Shown here: one piece after another, positions 39,681 to 53,360 of the stretch | Position numbering within the stretch: the stretch's first letter is position 1 | Layout: each line of letters opens with the position of its first letter | From: Clusia tigrina | Taxonomy: Eukaryota > Arthropoda > Insecta > Diptera > Clusiidae | NCBI GenBank assembly: GCA_920105625.2 | Contig: OV050030.1 | Span: 243,381,889 to 243,445,888 of the forward strand | DNA: 64,000 nucleotides | Reading direction: 5' to 3' | The notes under the pieces: model-generated | What the model was told of the DNA's origin: nothing | Seen by the model: only the letters and a program-made list of their open reading frames with translations | The model's database searches: none | Made by a program: the position numbers and the translations under genes

Positions 39681-41046
39681 CAAAATTTCAAGATTTTATG
39701 ACGGTCCAGTAAAAAGTTACAAGCATTTGTATGTTGCAAACTTTGATAGGTGTAGGACGTACCATATAGAAGTTGTGCCATTTGAAGTTTTATCAGTGTT
39801 TGATTTGGGACTCAAGGGTAGCATAGCTTTGAGCGATAGCTTAAATTGACAAGAGGCTTGAGTACTTTATTGTTACAAAATTTCAAGGTTTTATGACGCT
39901 CCAGTAAAAAGTTACAAGCATTTGTATGTTGCAAACTTTGATAGGTGTGGGACGTACCGTATAGGAGTTAGGGCCATTTGAAGTTCAGTGTTGGATGTGG
40001 GACTCAAGGGTAGAATTGCTTTGAGCGATAGCTTAAATTGACAAGAGGCTCGAGTACTTTATTGTTAAAAAATTTCAAGGTTTGATGACGCTCCAGTAAA
40101 AAGTTACAAGCATTTGTATGTTGCAAGTTTGATAGGTGTATGACGTACCGTATAGAAGTTAGGGCCATTTGAAGTTTTATCAGTGTTTGATTTGGTACTC
40201 AAGTGTAGCATAGCTTTGAGCGATAGCTTAAATTGACAAGAGGCTCGAGTACTTTATTGTTACAAAATTTCAAGGTTTTATGACGCTCCAGTATAAAGTT
40301 ACAAGCATTTGTATGTTGCAAACTTTGATAGGTGTAGGACGTACCGTATAGAAGTTAGGGCCATTTGAAGTTTTATCAGTGTTTGATTTGGTACTCAAGG
40401 TTAGCATAGTTTTGAGCGATAGCTTAAATTGACAAGAGGCTGAGTACTTCATTGTTACAAAATTTCAAGGTTTTATATGACGCTCCAGTAAACACTTACC
40501 AGCATTTGTATGTTTCAAACTTTGACAGGTGTAGGATGACCGTATAGAAGTTAGGGCCATTGGAAATTTTATCAGTGTTTGATTTGGGACTCAAGGGTAG
40601 CATAGCTTTCAGCGATAGCTTAAATTGACAAGAGGCTCGAAATCTTTATTGTTACAAAATTTCAAGGTTCTATGACGCTCCAGTAAAAAGTTACAAGCAT
40701 TTGTATGTTGCAAACTTTGATAGGTGTAGGACGTACCGTATAGAAGTTAGGGCCATTTGAAGTTTTATCACTATTTGATTTGGTACTCAAGGGTAGTATA
40801 GCTTTAAGCGATAGCTTAAATTGACAAGAGGCTCGAGTACTTCATTGTTACAAAATTTCAAGGTTTTATGACGCTCCAGTAAAAAGTTACAAGCATTTGT
40901 ATGTTGCAAACTTTGATAGGTGTAGGACGTACCGTATAGAAGTTAGGGCCATTTGAAGTTCTATCAGTGTTTGATTTGGGACCCAGGGGTAGAATAGCTT
41001 TGAGCGATAGCTTAAATTGACAAGAGGCTCGAGTACTTTATTGTTA
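38600..41046 (+). repeat. Seven-monomer tandem duplication (1366 bp)
   Basis: The stretch 38600-39680 recurs at 39967-41046 with an offset of 1366-1367 bp. Shared rare variants are the shortened gaagttcagtg (38614, 39981), gatgtgggac, gttgcaagtttgatag, tatatgacg with aaacacttaccagc, gctcgaaatc and gggacccaggggtag. The second copy has private changes including ttggatgtgg and a lost base in aggctgagtac near 40438. Confidence 0.85.
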
Positions 41047-41810
41047 CAAAATTTCAAGGTTTTATGACGCTCCAGTAAAAAGTTACAGGCATTTGTATGT
41101 TGCAAACTTTGATAGGTGTAGGACGTACCGTATAGAAGTTAGGGCCATTTGAATTTTTATCAGTGTTTGATTTGGGACCCAGGGGTAGAATAGCTTTAAG
41201 CGATAGCTTAAATTGACAAGAGGCTCGAGTACTTCATTGTTACAAAATTTCAAGGTTTTATGACACTCCAGTAAAAAGTTACAAGCATTTGTATGTTGCA
41301 AACTTTGATAGGTGTAGGACGTACCGTATAGAAGTTGGGCCATTTGAAGTTTTATCAGTGTTCGATTTGTGACTCAAGGGTAGCATAGCTTTGAGCGATT
41401 GCATAAATTGACAAGAGGCTGGAGTACTTTATTGTTACAAAATTTCAAGGTTTTATGACGCTCCAGTAAAAAGTTACAAGCATTTGTATGTTGCAAACTT
41501 TGATAGGTGTAGGACGTACCGTATAGAAGTTAGGGCCATTTGAAGTTCTATCAGTGTTTGATTTGGGACTCAAGGGTAGAATAGCTTTGAGCGATAGCTT
41601 AAATTGACAAGAGGCTCGAGTACTTTATTGTTACAAAATTTCAAGGTTTTATGACGCTCCAGTAAAAAGCTACAGGCATTTGTATGTTGCAAACTTTGAT
41701 AGGTGTAGGACGTACCGTATAGAAGTTAGGGCTATTTGAAGTTTTATCATTGTTTGATTTGGGACTCAAGGGTAGCATAGCTTTGAGCGATAGCTTAAAT
41801 TGACAAGAGG
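41047..41810 (+). repeat. Satellite monomers before the G series
   Basis: Four monomers. One repeats the gggacccaggggtagaat form at about 41174 with ctttaagcg, and another has gttgggcc, ttgtgactc and gattgcataaattg (about 41336-41410), the E-like order. From here rightward no tatatgacg monomers occur. There is only satellite sequence. Confidence 0.7.
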
Positions 41811-43769
41811 CTCGAGTAATTCATTAATACAAAATTTCAAGGTTTTATGACGCTCCAGTAAAAATTTACAAGCATTTGTATGTTGCAAACTTTGACAGGT
41901 GTAGGATGACCGTATAGAAGTTAGGGCCATTTGAAGTTTTATCAGTATTTGATTTGGTACTCAAGGGTAGCATAGCTTTGAGCGATAGCTTAAATTGACA
42001 AGAGGCTCGAATACTTTATTGTTACAAAATTTCAAGGTTTTATGACGCTCCAGTAAAAAGTTACAAGCATTTGTATGTTGCAAACTTTGATAGGTGTAGG
42101 ACAAACCATATAGAAGTTAGGGCCATTTGAAGTATTATAAGTGTTCGATTTGGGACTCAAGGGTAGCATAGCTTTTAGCGATAGCTTAAATTGACAAGAG
42201 GCTCGAGTACTTTATTGTTACAAAATTTCAAGATTTTATGACGGTCCAGTAAAAAGTTACAAGCATTTGTATGTTGCAAACTTTGATAGGTGTTGGACGT
42301 AACGTATAGAAGTTAGGGCCATTTGAAGTTTTATCAGTGTTTGATTTGGTACTCAAGGGTAGCATAGCTTTGAGCGATAGCTTAAATTGACAAGAGGCTC
42401 GATTACTTTATTGTTCCAAAATATCAAGGTTTTATTACGCTCCAGTATAAAGTTACAAGCATTTGTATGTTGCAAACTTTGATAGGTGTAGGACGTACTG
42501 TATAGAAGTTAGGGCCATTTGAAGTTTTATCAGTGTTTGATTTGGGACTCAAGGTTAGCATAGCTTTGAGCGATAACTTAAATTGACAAGAGGCTCGAGT
42601 ACTTTATTGTTACAAAATTTCACGGTTTTATGACGCTCCAGAAAAAATGTTACAAGTATTTGTATGTTGCAAACTTTGATAGGTGTAAGACATACCATAT
42701 AGAAGTTAGGGCCATTTGAAGTATTATAAGTGTTCGATTTGGGACTCAAGGGTAGCATAGCTTTGAGAGATAGCTTAAATTGACAAGAGGCTCGAGTACT
42801 TTATTGTTACAAAATTTCAAGATTTTATGACGGTCCAGTAAAAAGTTACAAGCATTTGTATGTTGCAAACTTTGATAGGTGTAGGACGTACCGTATAGAA
42901 GTTGGGCCATTTGAAGTTTTATCAGTGTTTGATTTGTGACTCAAGGGTAGCATAGCTTTGAGCGATTGCTTAAATTGACAAGAGGCTTGAGTACTTTATT
43001 GTTACAAAATTTCAAGGTTTTATGACGCTCCAGTAAAAAGTTACAAGCATTTGTATGTTGCAAACTTTGATAGGTGTAGGACGTACCGTATAGGAGTTAG
43101 GGCCATTTGAAGTTCTATCAGTGTTTGATTTGGGACTCAAGGGTAGAATAGCTTTGAGCGATAGCTTAAATTGACAAGAGGCTCGAGTACTTTATTGTTA
43201 CAAAATTTCAAGGTTTTATGACGCTCCAGTAAAAAGCTACAGGCATTTGTATGTTGCAAACTTTGATAGGTATATGACGTACCGTATAGAAGTTAGGGCC
43301 ATTTGAAGTTTTATCAGTGTTTGATTTGGTACTCAAGGGTAGCATAGCTTTGAGCGAAAGCTTAAATTGACAAGAGGCTCGAGTACTTTATTGTTACAAA
43401 ATTTCAAGGTTTTATGACGCTCCAGTATAAAGTTACAAGCATTTGTATGTTGCAAACTTTGATAGGTGTAGGACGTACCGTATAGAAGTTAGGGCTATTT
43501 GAAGTTTTATCAGTGTTTGATTTGGGACTCAAGGTTAGCATAGCTTTGAGCGATAACTTAAATTGACAAGAGGCTCGAGTACTTTATTGTTACAAAATTT
43601 CAAGGTTTTATGACGCTCCAGTAAAAAGTTACAAGCATTTGTATGTTGCAAACTTTGATAGGTGTAGGACGTACCGTATAGAAGTTAGGGCTATTTGAAG
43701 TTTTATCATTGTTTGATTTGGGACTCAAGGGTAGCATAGCTTTGAGCGATAGCTTAAATTGACAAGAGG
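41811..43769 (+). repeat. HOR unit G1, 10 monomers
   Basis: Unit bounded by the rare ctcgagtaattcattaatac form at 41811 and 43770 (1959 bp). It contains the gacaggtgtaggatgacc monomer without tatat, acaaaccatatag near 42102, and ccagaaaaaatgttac near 42638. It is the shortest of a series of related units. Confidence 0.82.
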
Positions 43770-46111
43770 CTCGAGTAATTCATTAATACAAAATTTCAAG
43801 GTTTTATGACGCTCCAGTAAAAATTTACAAGCATTTGTATGTTGCAAACTTTGACAGGTGTAGGATGACCGTATAGAAGTTAGGGCCATTTGAAGTTTTA
43901 TCAGTATTTGATTTGGTACTCAAGGGTAGCATAGCTTTGAGCGATAGCTTAAATTGACAAGAGGCTCGAATACTTTATTGTTACAAAATTTCAAGGTTTT
44001 ATGACGCTCCAGTAAAAAGTTACAAGCATTTGTATGTTGCAAACTTTGATAGGTGTAGGACAAACCATATAGAAGTTAGGGCCATTTGAAGTATTATAAG
44101 TGTTCGATTTGGGACTCAAGGGTAGCATAGCTTTGAGCGATAGCTTAAATTGACAAGAGGCTCGAGTACTTTATTGTTACAAAATTTCAAGATTTTATGA
44201 CGGTCCAGTAAAAAGTTACAAGCATTTGTATGTTGCCAACTTTGATAGGTGTAGGACGTACCGTATAGAAGTTGGGCCATTTGAAGTTTTATCAGTGTTT
44301 GATTTGTGACTCAAGGGTAGCATAGCTTTGAGCGATTGCTAAAATTGACAAGAGGCTTGAGTACTTTATTGTTACAAAATTTCAAGGTTTTATGACGCTC
44401 CAGTAAAAAGTTACAAGCATTTGTATGTAGCAAACTTTGATAGGTGTAGAACGTACCTTATAGGAGTTAGGGCCATTTGAAGTTTTATCAGTGTTTGATT
44501 TGGTACTCAAGGGTAGCATAGCTTTGAGCGATAGCTTAAATTGACAAGAGGCTCGAGTACTTTATTGTTACAAAATTTCAAGGTTTTATGACGCTCCAGT
44601 ATAAAGTTACAAGCATTTGTATGTTGCAAACTTTGATAGGTGTTGGACGTAACGTATAGAAGTTAGGGCCATTTGAAGTTTTATCAGTGTTTGATTTGGT
44701 ACTCAAGGGTAGCATAGCTTTGAGCGATAGCTTAAATTGACAAGAGGCTCGAGTACTTTATTGTTCCAAAATTTCAAGGTTTTATTACGCTCCAGTATAA
44801 AGTTACAAGCATTTGTATGTTGCAAACTTTGATAGGTGTAGGACGTACCGTATAGAAGTTAGGGCCATTTGAAGTTTTATCAGTGTTTGATTTGGGACTC
44901 AAGGTTAGCATAGCTTTGAGCGATAACTTAAATTGACAAGAGGCTCGAGTACTTTATTGTTACAAAATTTCACGGTTTTATGACGCTCCAGAAAAAATGT
45001 TACAAGCATTTGTATGTTGCAAACTTTGATAGGTGTAGGACATACCATATATAGGTTAGGGCCATTTGAAGTATTATAAGTGTTCGATTTGGGACTCAAG
45101 GGTAGCATAGCTTTGAGCGATAGCTTAAATTGACAAGAGGCTCGAGTACTTTATTGTTACAAAATTTCAAGATTTTATGACGGTCCAGTAAAAAGTTACA
45201 AGCATTTGTATGTTGTAAACTTTGATAGGTGTAGGACGTACCGTATAGAAGTTGGGCCATTTGAAGTTTTATCAGTGTTTGATTTGTGACTCAAGGGTAG
45301 CATAGCTTTGAGCGATTGCTTAAATTGACAAGAGGCTTTATTGTTACAAAATTTCAAGGTTTTATGACGCTCCAGTAAAAAGTTACAAGCATTTGTACGT
45401 TGCAAACTTTGATAGGTGTAGGACGTACCGTATAGGAGTTAGGGCCATTTGAAGTTCTATCAGTGTTTGATTTGGGACTCAAGGGTAGAATAGCTTTGAG
45501 CGATAGCTTAAATTGACAAGAGGCTCGAGTACTTTATTGTTACAAAATTTCAAGGTTTTATGACGCTCCAGTAAAAAGCTACAGGCATTTGTATGTTGCA
45601 AACTTTGATAGGTGTATGACGTACCGTATAGAAGTTAGGGCCATTTGAAGTTTTATCAGTGTTTGATTTGGTACTCAAGGGTAGCATAGCTTTGAGCGAA
45701 AGCTTAAATTGACAAGAGGCTCGAGTACTTTATTGTTACAAAATTTCAAGGTTTTATGACGCTCCAGTATAAAGTTACAAGCATTTGTATGTTGCAAACT
45801 TTGATAGGTGTAGGACGTACCGTATAGAAGTTAGGGCTATTTGAAGTTTTATCAGTGTTTGATTTGGGACTCAAGGTTAGCATAGCTTTGAGCGATAACT
45901 TAAATTGACAAGAGGCTCGAGTACTTTATTGTTACAAAATTTCAAGGTTTTATGACGCTCCAGTATAAAGTTACAAGCATTTGTATGTTGAAAACTTTGA
46001 TAGGTGTAGGACGTACCGTATAGAAGTTAGGGCTATTTGAAGTTTTATCATTGTTTGATTTGGGACTCAAGGGTAGCATAGCTTTGAGCGATAGCTTAAA
46101 TTGACAAGAGG
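43770..46111 (+). repeat. HOR unit G2, 12 monomers
   Basis: Starts at the second gtaattcattaatac marker and is 2342 bp long. It repeats acaaaccatatag near 44061 and ccagaaaaaatg near 44989. It adds a gtatgtagcaaac/ttataggag monomer near 44430 and a tgttggacgtaacg monomer near 44641, the second already present in G1. A monomer with aggctttattg has lost 8 bp near 45336. Confidence 0.82.
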
Positions 46112-48656
46112 CTCGAGTAATTCATTAATACAAAATTTTAAGGTTTTATGACGCTCCAGTAAAAATTTACAAGCATTTGTATGTTGCAAACTTTGACAGG
46201 TGTAGGATGACCGTATAGAAGTTAGGGCCATTTGAAGTTTTATCAGTATTTGATTTGGTACTCAAGGGTAGCATAGCTTTGAGCGATTGCTTAAATTGAC
46301 AAGAGGCTTGAGTACTTTATTGTTACAAAATTTCAAGGTTTTATGACGCTCCAGTAAAAAGTTACAAGCATTTGTATGTTGCAAACTTTGATAGGTGTAG
46401 GACGTACCTTATAGGAGTTAGGGCCATTTGAAGTTCTATCAGTGTTTGATTTGGGACTCAAGGGTAGAATAGCTTTGAGCGATAGCTTAAATTGACAAGA
46501 GGCTCGAGTACTTTATTGTTACAAAATTTCAAGGTTTTATGACGCTCCAGTAAAAAGTTACAAGCATTTGTATGTAGCAAACTTTGATAGGTGTAGAACG
46601 TACCTTATAGGAGTTAGGGCCATTTGAAGTTTTATCAGTGTTTGATTTGGTACTCAAGGGTAGCATAGCTTTGAGCGATAGCTTAAATTGACAAGAGGCT
46701 CGAGTACTTTATTGTTACAAAATTTCAAGGCTTTATGACGCTCCAGTATAAAGTTACAAGCATTTGTATGTTGCAAACTTTGATAGGTGTTGGACGTAAC
46801 GTATAGAAGTTAGGGCCATTTGAAGTTTTATCAGTGTTTGATTTGGTACTCAAGGGTAGCATAGCTTTGAGCGATAGCTTAAATTGACAAGAGGCTCGAG
46901 TACTTTATTGTTCCAAAATTTCAAGGTTTTATTACGCTCCAGTATAAAGTTACAAGCATTTGTATGTTGCAAACTTTGATAGGTGTAGGACGTACCGTAT
47001 AGAAGTTAGGGCCATTTGAAGTTTTATCAGTGTTTGATTTGGGAATCAAGGTTAGCATAGCTTTGAGCGATAACTTAAATTGACAAGAGGCTCGAGTACT
47101 TTATTGTTACAAAATTTCACGGTTTTATGACGCTCCAGAAAAAATGTTACAAGCATTTGTATGTTGCAAACTTTGATAGGTGTAGGACATACCATATAGA
47201 AGTTAGGGCCATTTGAAGTATTATAAGTGTTCGATTTGGGACTCAAGGGTAGCATAGCTTTGAGCGATAGCTTAAATTGCAAAGAGGCTCGACTACTTTA
47301 TTGTTACAAAATTTCAAGATTTTATGACGGTCCAGTAAAAAGTTACAAGCATTTATATGTTGCAAACTTTGATAGGTGTAGGACGTACCGTATAGAAGTT
47401 GGGCCATTTGAAGTTTTATCAGTGTTTGATTTGTGACTCAAGGGTAGCATAGCTTTGAGCGATTGCTTAAATTGACAAGAGGCTTGAGTACTTTATTGTT
47501 ACAAAATTTCAAGGTTTTATGACGCTCCAGTAAAAAGCTACAGGCATTTGTATGTTGCAAACTTTGATAGGTGTATGACGTACCGTATAGAAGTTAGGGC
47601 CATTTGAAGTTCTATCAGTGTTTGATTTGGGACTCAAGGGTAGAATAGTTTTGAGCGATAGCTTAAATTGACAAGAGGCTCGAGTACTTTATTGTTACAA
47701 AATTTCAAGGTTTTATGACGCTCCAGTAAAAAGCTACAGGCATTTGTATGTTGCAAACTTTGATAGGTGTATGACGTACCGTATAGAAGTTAGGGCCATT
47801 TGAAGTTTTTTCAGTGTTTGATTTGGTACTCAAGGGTAGCATAGCTTTGAGCGAAAGCTTAAATTGACAAGAGGCTCGAGTACTTTATTGTTACAAAATT
47901 TCAAGGTTTTATGACGCTCCAGTATAAAGTTACAAGCATTTGTATGTTGCAAACTTTGACAGGTGTAGGATGACCGTATAGAAGTTAGGGCCATTTGATG
48001 TTTTATCAGTATTAGATTTGGGACTGAAGGGTAGCATAGCTTTGAGCGATAGCTTAAATTGACAAGAGGCTCGAGTACTTTATTGTTACAAAATTTCAAG
48101 ATTTTATGACGGTCCAGTAAAAAGTTACAAGCATTTGTATGTTGCAAACTTTGATAGGTGTAGGACGTACCGTATAGAAGTAGGACCATTTGAAGTTTTA
48201 TCAGTGTTTGATTTGTGACTCAAGGGTAGCATAGCTTTGAGCGATTGCTTAAATTGACAAGACGCTTGAGTACTTTATTGTTACAAAATTTCAAGGTTTT
48301 ATGACGCTCCAGTATAAAGTTACAAGCATTTGTATGTTGCAAACTTTGATAGGTGTAGGACGTACCGTATAGAAGTTAGGGCTATTTGAAGTTTTATCAG
48401 TGTTTGATTTGGGACTCAAGGTTAGCATAGCTTTGAGCGATAACTTAAATTGACAAGAGGCTCGAGTACTTTATTGTTACAAAATTTCAAGGTTTTATGA
48501 CGCTCCAGTATAAAGTTACAAGCATTTGTATGTTGCAAACTTTGATAGGTGTAGGACGTACCGTATAGAAGTTAGGGCTATTTGAAGTTTTATCATTGTT
48601 TGATTTGGGACTCAAGGGTAGCATAGCTTTGAGCGATAGCTTAAATTGACAAGAGG
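46112..48656 (+). repeat. HOR unit G3, 13 monomers
   Basis: Starts at the third gtaattcattaatac marker and is 2545 bp long. The ccagaaaaaatg monomer lies 1024 bp in, as in G4 and G5. Late variants gatgttttatcag (47997), gtaggaccattt (48180) and gacgcttgag (48260) recur in G4 at an offset of 2741. The early part recurs at 2545, so G4 holds one extra monomer in its middle. Confidence 0.85.
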
Positions 48657-51397
48657 CTCGAGTAATTCATTAATACAAAATTTCAAGGTTTTATGACGCT
48701 CCAGTAAAAATTTACAAGCATTTGTATGTTGCAAACTTTGACAGGTGTAGGATGACCGTATAGAAGTTAGGGCCATTTGAAGTTTTATCAGTATTTGATT
48801 TGGTACTCAAGGGTAGCATAGATTTGAGCGATTGCTTAAATTGACAAGAGGCTTGAGTACTTTATTGTTACAAAATTTCAAGGTTTTATGACGCTCCAGT
48901 AAAAAGTTACAAGCATTTGTATGTTGCAAACTTTGATAGGTGTAGGAAGTACCTTATAGGAGTTAGGGCCATTTGAAGTTCTATCAGTGTTTGATTTGGG
49001 ACTCAAGGGTAGAATAGCTTTGAGCGATAGCTTAAATTGACAAGAGGCTCGAGTACTTTATTGTTACAAAATTTCAAGGTTTTATGACGCTCCAGTAAAA
49101 AGTTACAAGCATTTGTATGTAGCAAACTTTGATAGGTGTAGAACGTACCTTATAGGAGTTAGGGCCATTTGAAGTTTTATCAGTGTTTGATTTGGTACTC
49201 AAGGGTAGAATAGCTTTGAGCGATAGCTTAAATTGACAAGAGGCTCGAGTACTTTATTGTTACAAAATTTCAAGGCTTTATGATGCTCCAGTATAAAGTT
49301 ACAAGCATTTGTATGTTGCAAACTTTGATAGGTGTTGGACGTAACGTATAGAAGTTAGGGCCATTTGAAGTTTTATCAGTGTTTGATTTGGTACTCAAGG
49401 GTAGCATAGCTTTGAGCGATAGCTTAAATTGACAAGAGGCTCGAGTACTTTATTGTTCCAAAATTTCAAGGTTTTATTACGCTCCAGTATAAAGTTACAA
49501 GCATTTGTATGTTGCAAACTTTGATAGGTGTAGGACGTACCGTATAGAAGTTAGGGCCATTTGAAGTTTTATCAGTGTTTGATTTGGGACTCAAGGTTAG
49601 CATAGCTTTGAGCGATAACTTAAATTGACAAGAGGCTCGAGTACTTTATTGTTACAAAATTTCACGGTTTTATGACGCTCCAGAAAAAATGTTACAAGCA
49701 TTTGTATGTTGCAAACTTTGATAGGTGTAGGACATACCATATAGAAGTTAGGGCCATTTGAAGTATTATAAGTGTTCGATTTGGGACTCAAGGGTAGCAT
49801 AGCTTTGAGCGATAGCTTAAATTGCAAAGAGGCTCGAGTACTTTATTGTTACAAAATTTCAAGATTTTATGACGGTCCAGTAAAAAGTTACAAGCATTTA
49901 TATGTTGCAAACTTTGATAGGTGTAGGACGTACCGTATAGAAGTTGGGCCATTTGAAGTTTTATCAGTGTTTGATTTGTGACTCAAGGGTAGCATAGCTT
50001 TGAGCGATTGCTTAAATTGACAAGAGGCTTGAGTACTTTATTGTTACAAAATTTCAAGGTTTTATGACGCTCCAGTGAAAAGTTACAAGCATTTATATGT
50101 TGCAAACTTTGATAGGTGTAGGACGTACCGTATAGGAGTTAGGGCCATTTGAAGTTCTATCAGTGTTTGATTTAGGACTCAAGGGTAGAATAGCTTTGAG
50201 CGATAGCTTAAATTGACAAGAGGCTCGAGTACTTTATTGTTACAAAATTTCAAGGTTTTATGACGCTCCAGTAAAAAGCTACAGGCATTTGTATGTTGCA
50301 AACTTTGATAGGTGTATGACGTACCGTATAGAAGTTAGGGCCATTTGAAGTTTTATCAGTGTTTGATTTGGTACTCAAGGGTAGCATAGCTTTGAGCGAA
50401 AGCTTAAATTGACAAGAGGCTCGAGTACTTTATTGTTACAAAATTTCAAGGTTTTATGACGCTCCAGTATAAAGTTACAAGCATTTGTATGTTGCAAACT
50501 TTGATAGGTGTATGACGTACCGTATAGAAGTTAGGGCCATTTGAAGTTTTTTCAGTGTTTGATTTGGTACTCAAGGGTATCATAGCTTTGAGCGAAAGCT
50601 TAAATTGACAAGAGGCTCGAGTACTTTATTGTTACAAAATTTCAAGGTTTTATGACGCTCCAGTATAAAGTTACAAGCATTTGTATGTTGCAAACTTTGA
50701 CAGGTGTAGGATGACCGTATAGAAGTTAGGGCCATTTGATGTTTTATCAGTATTTGATTTGGGACTCAAGGGTAGCATAGCTTTGAGCGATAGCTTAAAT
50801 TGACAAGAGGCTCGAGTACTTTATTGTTACAAAATTTCAAGATTTTATGACGGTCCAGTAAAAAGTTACAAGCATTTGTATGTTGCAAACTTTGATAGGT
50901 GTAGGACGTACCGTATAGAAGTAGGACCATTTGAAGTTTTATCAGTGTTTGATTTGTGACTCAAGGGTAGCATAGCTTTGAGCGATTGCTTAAATTGACA
51001 AGACGCTTGAGTACTTTATTGTTACAAAATTTCAAGGTTTTATGACGCTCCAGTATAAAGTTACAAGCATTTGTATGTTGCAAACTTTGATAGGTGTAGG
51101 ACGTACCGTATAGAAGTTAGGGCTATTTGAAGTTTTATCAGTGTTTGATTTGGGACTCAAGGTTAGCATAGCTTTGAGCGATAACTTAAATTGACAAGAG
51201 GCTCGAGTACTTTATTGTTACAAAATTTCAAGGTTTTATGACGCTCCAGTATAAAGTTACAAGCATTTGTATGTTGCAAACTTTGATAGGTGTAGGACGT
51301 ACCGTATAGAAGTTAGGGCTATTTGAAGTTTTATCATTGTTTGATTTGGGACTCAAGGGTAGCATAGCTTTGAGCGATAGCTTAAATTGACAAGAGG
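48657..51397 (+). repeat. HOR unit G4, 14 monomers
   Basis: Starts at the fourth gtaattcattaatac marker and is 2741 bp long. It is nearly identical to G3 except for an extra monomer around 50040-50660, where ccagtgaaaag/ttataggag-type and gctacagg/tatgacg monomers are combined differently. The ttgcaaagagg form (lost ttgacaag spacing) near 49820 is shared with G3 and G5. Confidence 0.85.
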
Positions 51398-53360
51398 CTC
51401 GAGTAATTCATTAATACAAAATTTCAAGGTTTTATGACGCTCCAGTAAAAATTTACAAGCATTTGTATGTTGCAAACTTTGACAGGTGTAGGATGACCGT
51501 ATAGAAGTTAGGGCCATTTGAAGTTTTATCAGTATTTGATTTGGTACTCAAGGGTAGCATAGCTTTGAGCGATTGCTTAAATTGACAAGAGGCTTGAGTA
51601 CTTTATTGTTACAAAATTTCAAGGTTTTATGACGCTCCAGTAAAAAGTTACAAGCATTTGTATGTTGCAAACTTTGATAGGTGTAGGACGTACCTTATAG
51701 GAGTTAGGGCCATTTGAAGTTCTATCAGTGTTTGATTTGGGACTCAAGGGTAGAATAGCTTTGAGCGATAGCTTAAATTGACAAGAGGCTCGAGTACTTT
51801 ATTGTTACAAAATTTCAAGGTTTTATGACGCTCCAGTAAAAAGTTACAAGCATTTGTATGTAGCAAACTTTGATAGGTGTAGAACGTACCTTATAGGAGT
51901 TAGGGCCATTTGAAGTTTTATCACTGTTTGATTTGGTACTCAAGGGTAGCATAGCTTTGAGCGATAGCTTAAATTGACAAGAGGCTCGAGTACTTTATTG
52001 TTACAAAATTTCAAGGCTTTATGACGCTCCAGTATAAAGTTACAAGCATTTGTATGTTGCAAACTTTGATAGGTGTTGGACGTAACGTATAGAAGTTAGG
52101 GCCATTTGAAGTTTTATCAGTGTTTGATTTGGTACTCAAGGGTAGCATAGCTTTGAGCGATAGCTTAAATTGACAAGAGGCTCGAGTACTTTATTGTTCC
52201 AAAATTTCAAGGTTTTATTACGCTCCAGTATAAAGTTACAAGCATTTGTATGTTGCAAACTTTGATAGGTGTAGGACGTACCATATAGAAGTTAGGGCCA
52301 TTTGAAGTTTTATCAGTGTTTGATTTGGGACTCAAGGTTAGCATAGCTTTGAGCGATAACTTAAATTGACAAGAGGCTCGAGTACTTTATTGTTACAAAA
52401 TTTCACGGTTTTATGACGCTCCAGAAAAAATGTTACAAGCATTTGTATGTTGCAAACTTTGATAGGTGTAGGACATACCATATAGAAGTTAGGGCCATTT
52501 GAAGTATTATAAGTGTTCGATTTGGGACTCAAGGGTAGCATAGCTTTGAGCGATAGCTTAAATTGCAAAGAGGCTCGAGTACTTTATTGTTACAAAATTT
52601 CAAGATTTTATGACGGTCCAGTAAAAAGTTACAAGCATTTATATGTTGCAAACTTTGATAGGTGTAGGACGTACCGTATAGAAGTTGGGCCATTTGAAGT
52701 TTTATCAGTGTTTGATTTGTGACTCAAGGGTAGCATAGCTTTGAGCGATTGCTTAAATTGACAAGAGGCTTGAGTACTTTATTGTTACAAAATTTCAAGG
52801 TTTTATGACGCTCCAGTGAAAAGTTACAAGCATTTATATGTTGCAAACTTTGATAGGTGTAGGACGTACCGTATAGGAGTTAGGGCCATTTGAAGTTCTA
52901 TCAGTGTTTGATTTGGGACTCAAGGGTAGAATAGCTTTGAGCGATAGCTTAAATTGACAAGAGGCTCGAGTACTTTATTGTTACAAAATTTCAAGGTTTT
53001 ATGACGCTCCAGTAAAAAGCTACAGGCATTTGTATGTTGCAAACTTTGATAGGTGTATGACGTACCGTATAGAAGTTAGGGCCATTTGAAGTTTTATCAG
53101 TGTTTGATTTGGTACTCAAGGGTAGCATAGCTTTGAGCGAAAGCTTAAATTGACAAGAGGCTCGAGTACTTTATTGTTACAAAATTTCAAGGTTTTATGA
53201 CGCTCCAGTATAAAGTTACAAGCATTTGTATGTTGCAAACTTTGATAGGTGTAGGACGTACCGTATAGAAGTTAGGGCTATTTGAAGTTTTATCAGTGTT
53301 TGATTTGGGACTCAAGGTTAGCATAGCTTTGAGCGATAACTTAAATTGACAAGAGGCTCG
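51398..53360 (+). repeat. HOR unit G5, partial
   Basis: Follows G4 at an offset of 2741 for about ten monomers, including gtatgtagcaaac near 51856, tgttggacgtaacg near 52074, ccagaaaaaatg at 52422 and ccagtgaaaag near 52812. It departs from the G4 order after the gctacagg and tataaag monomers near 53360, so the unit is incomplete here. Confidence 0.8.
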
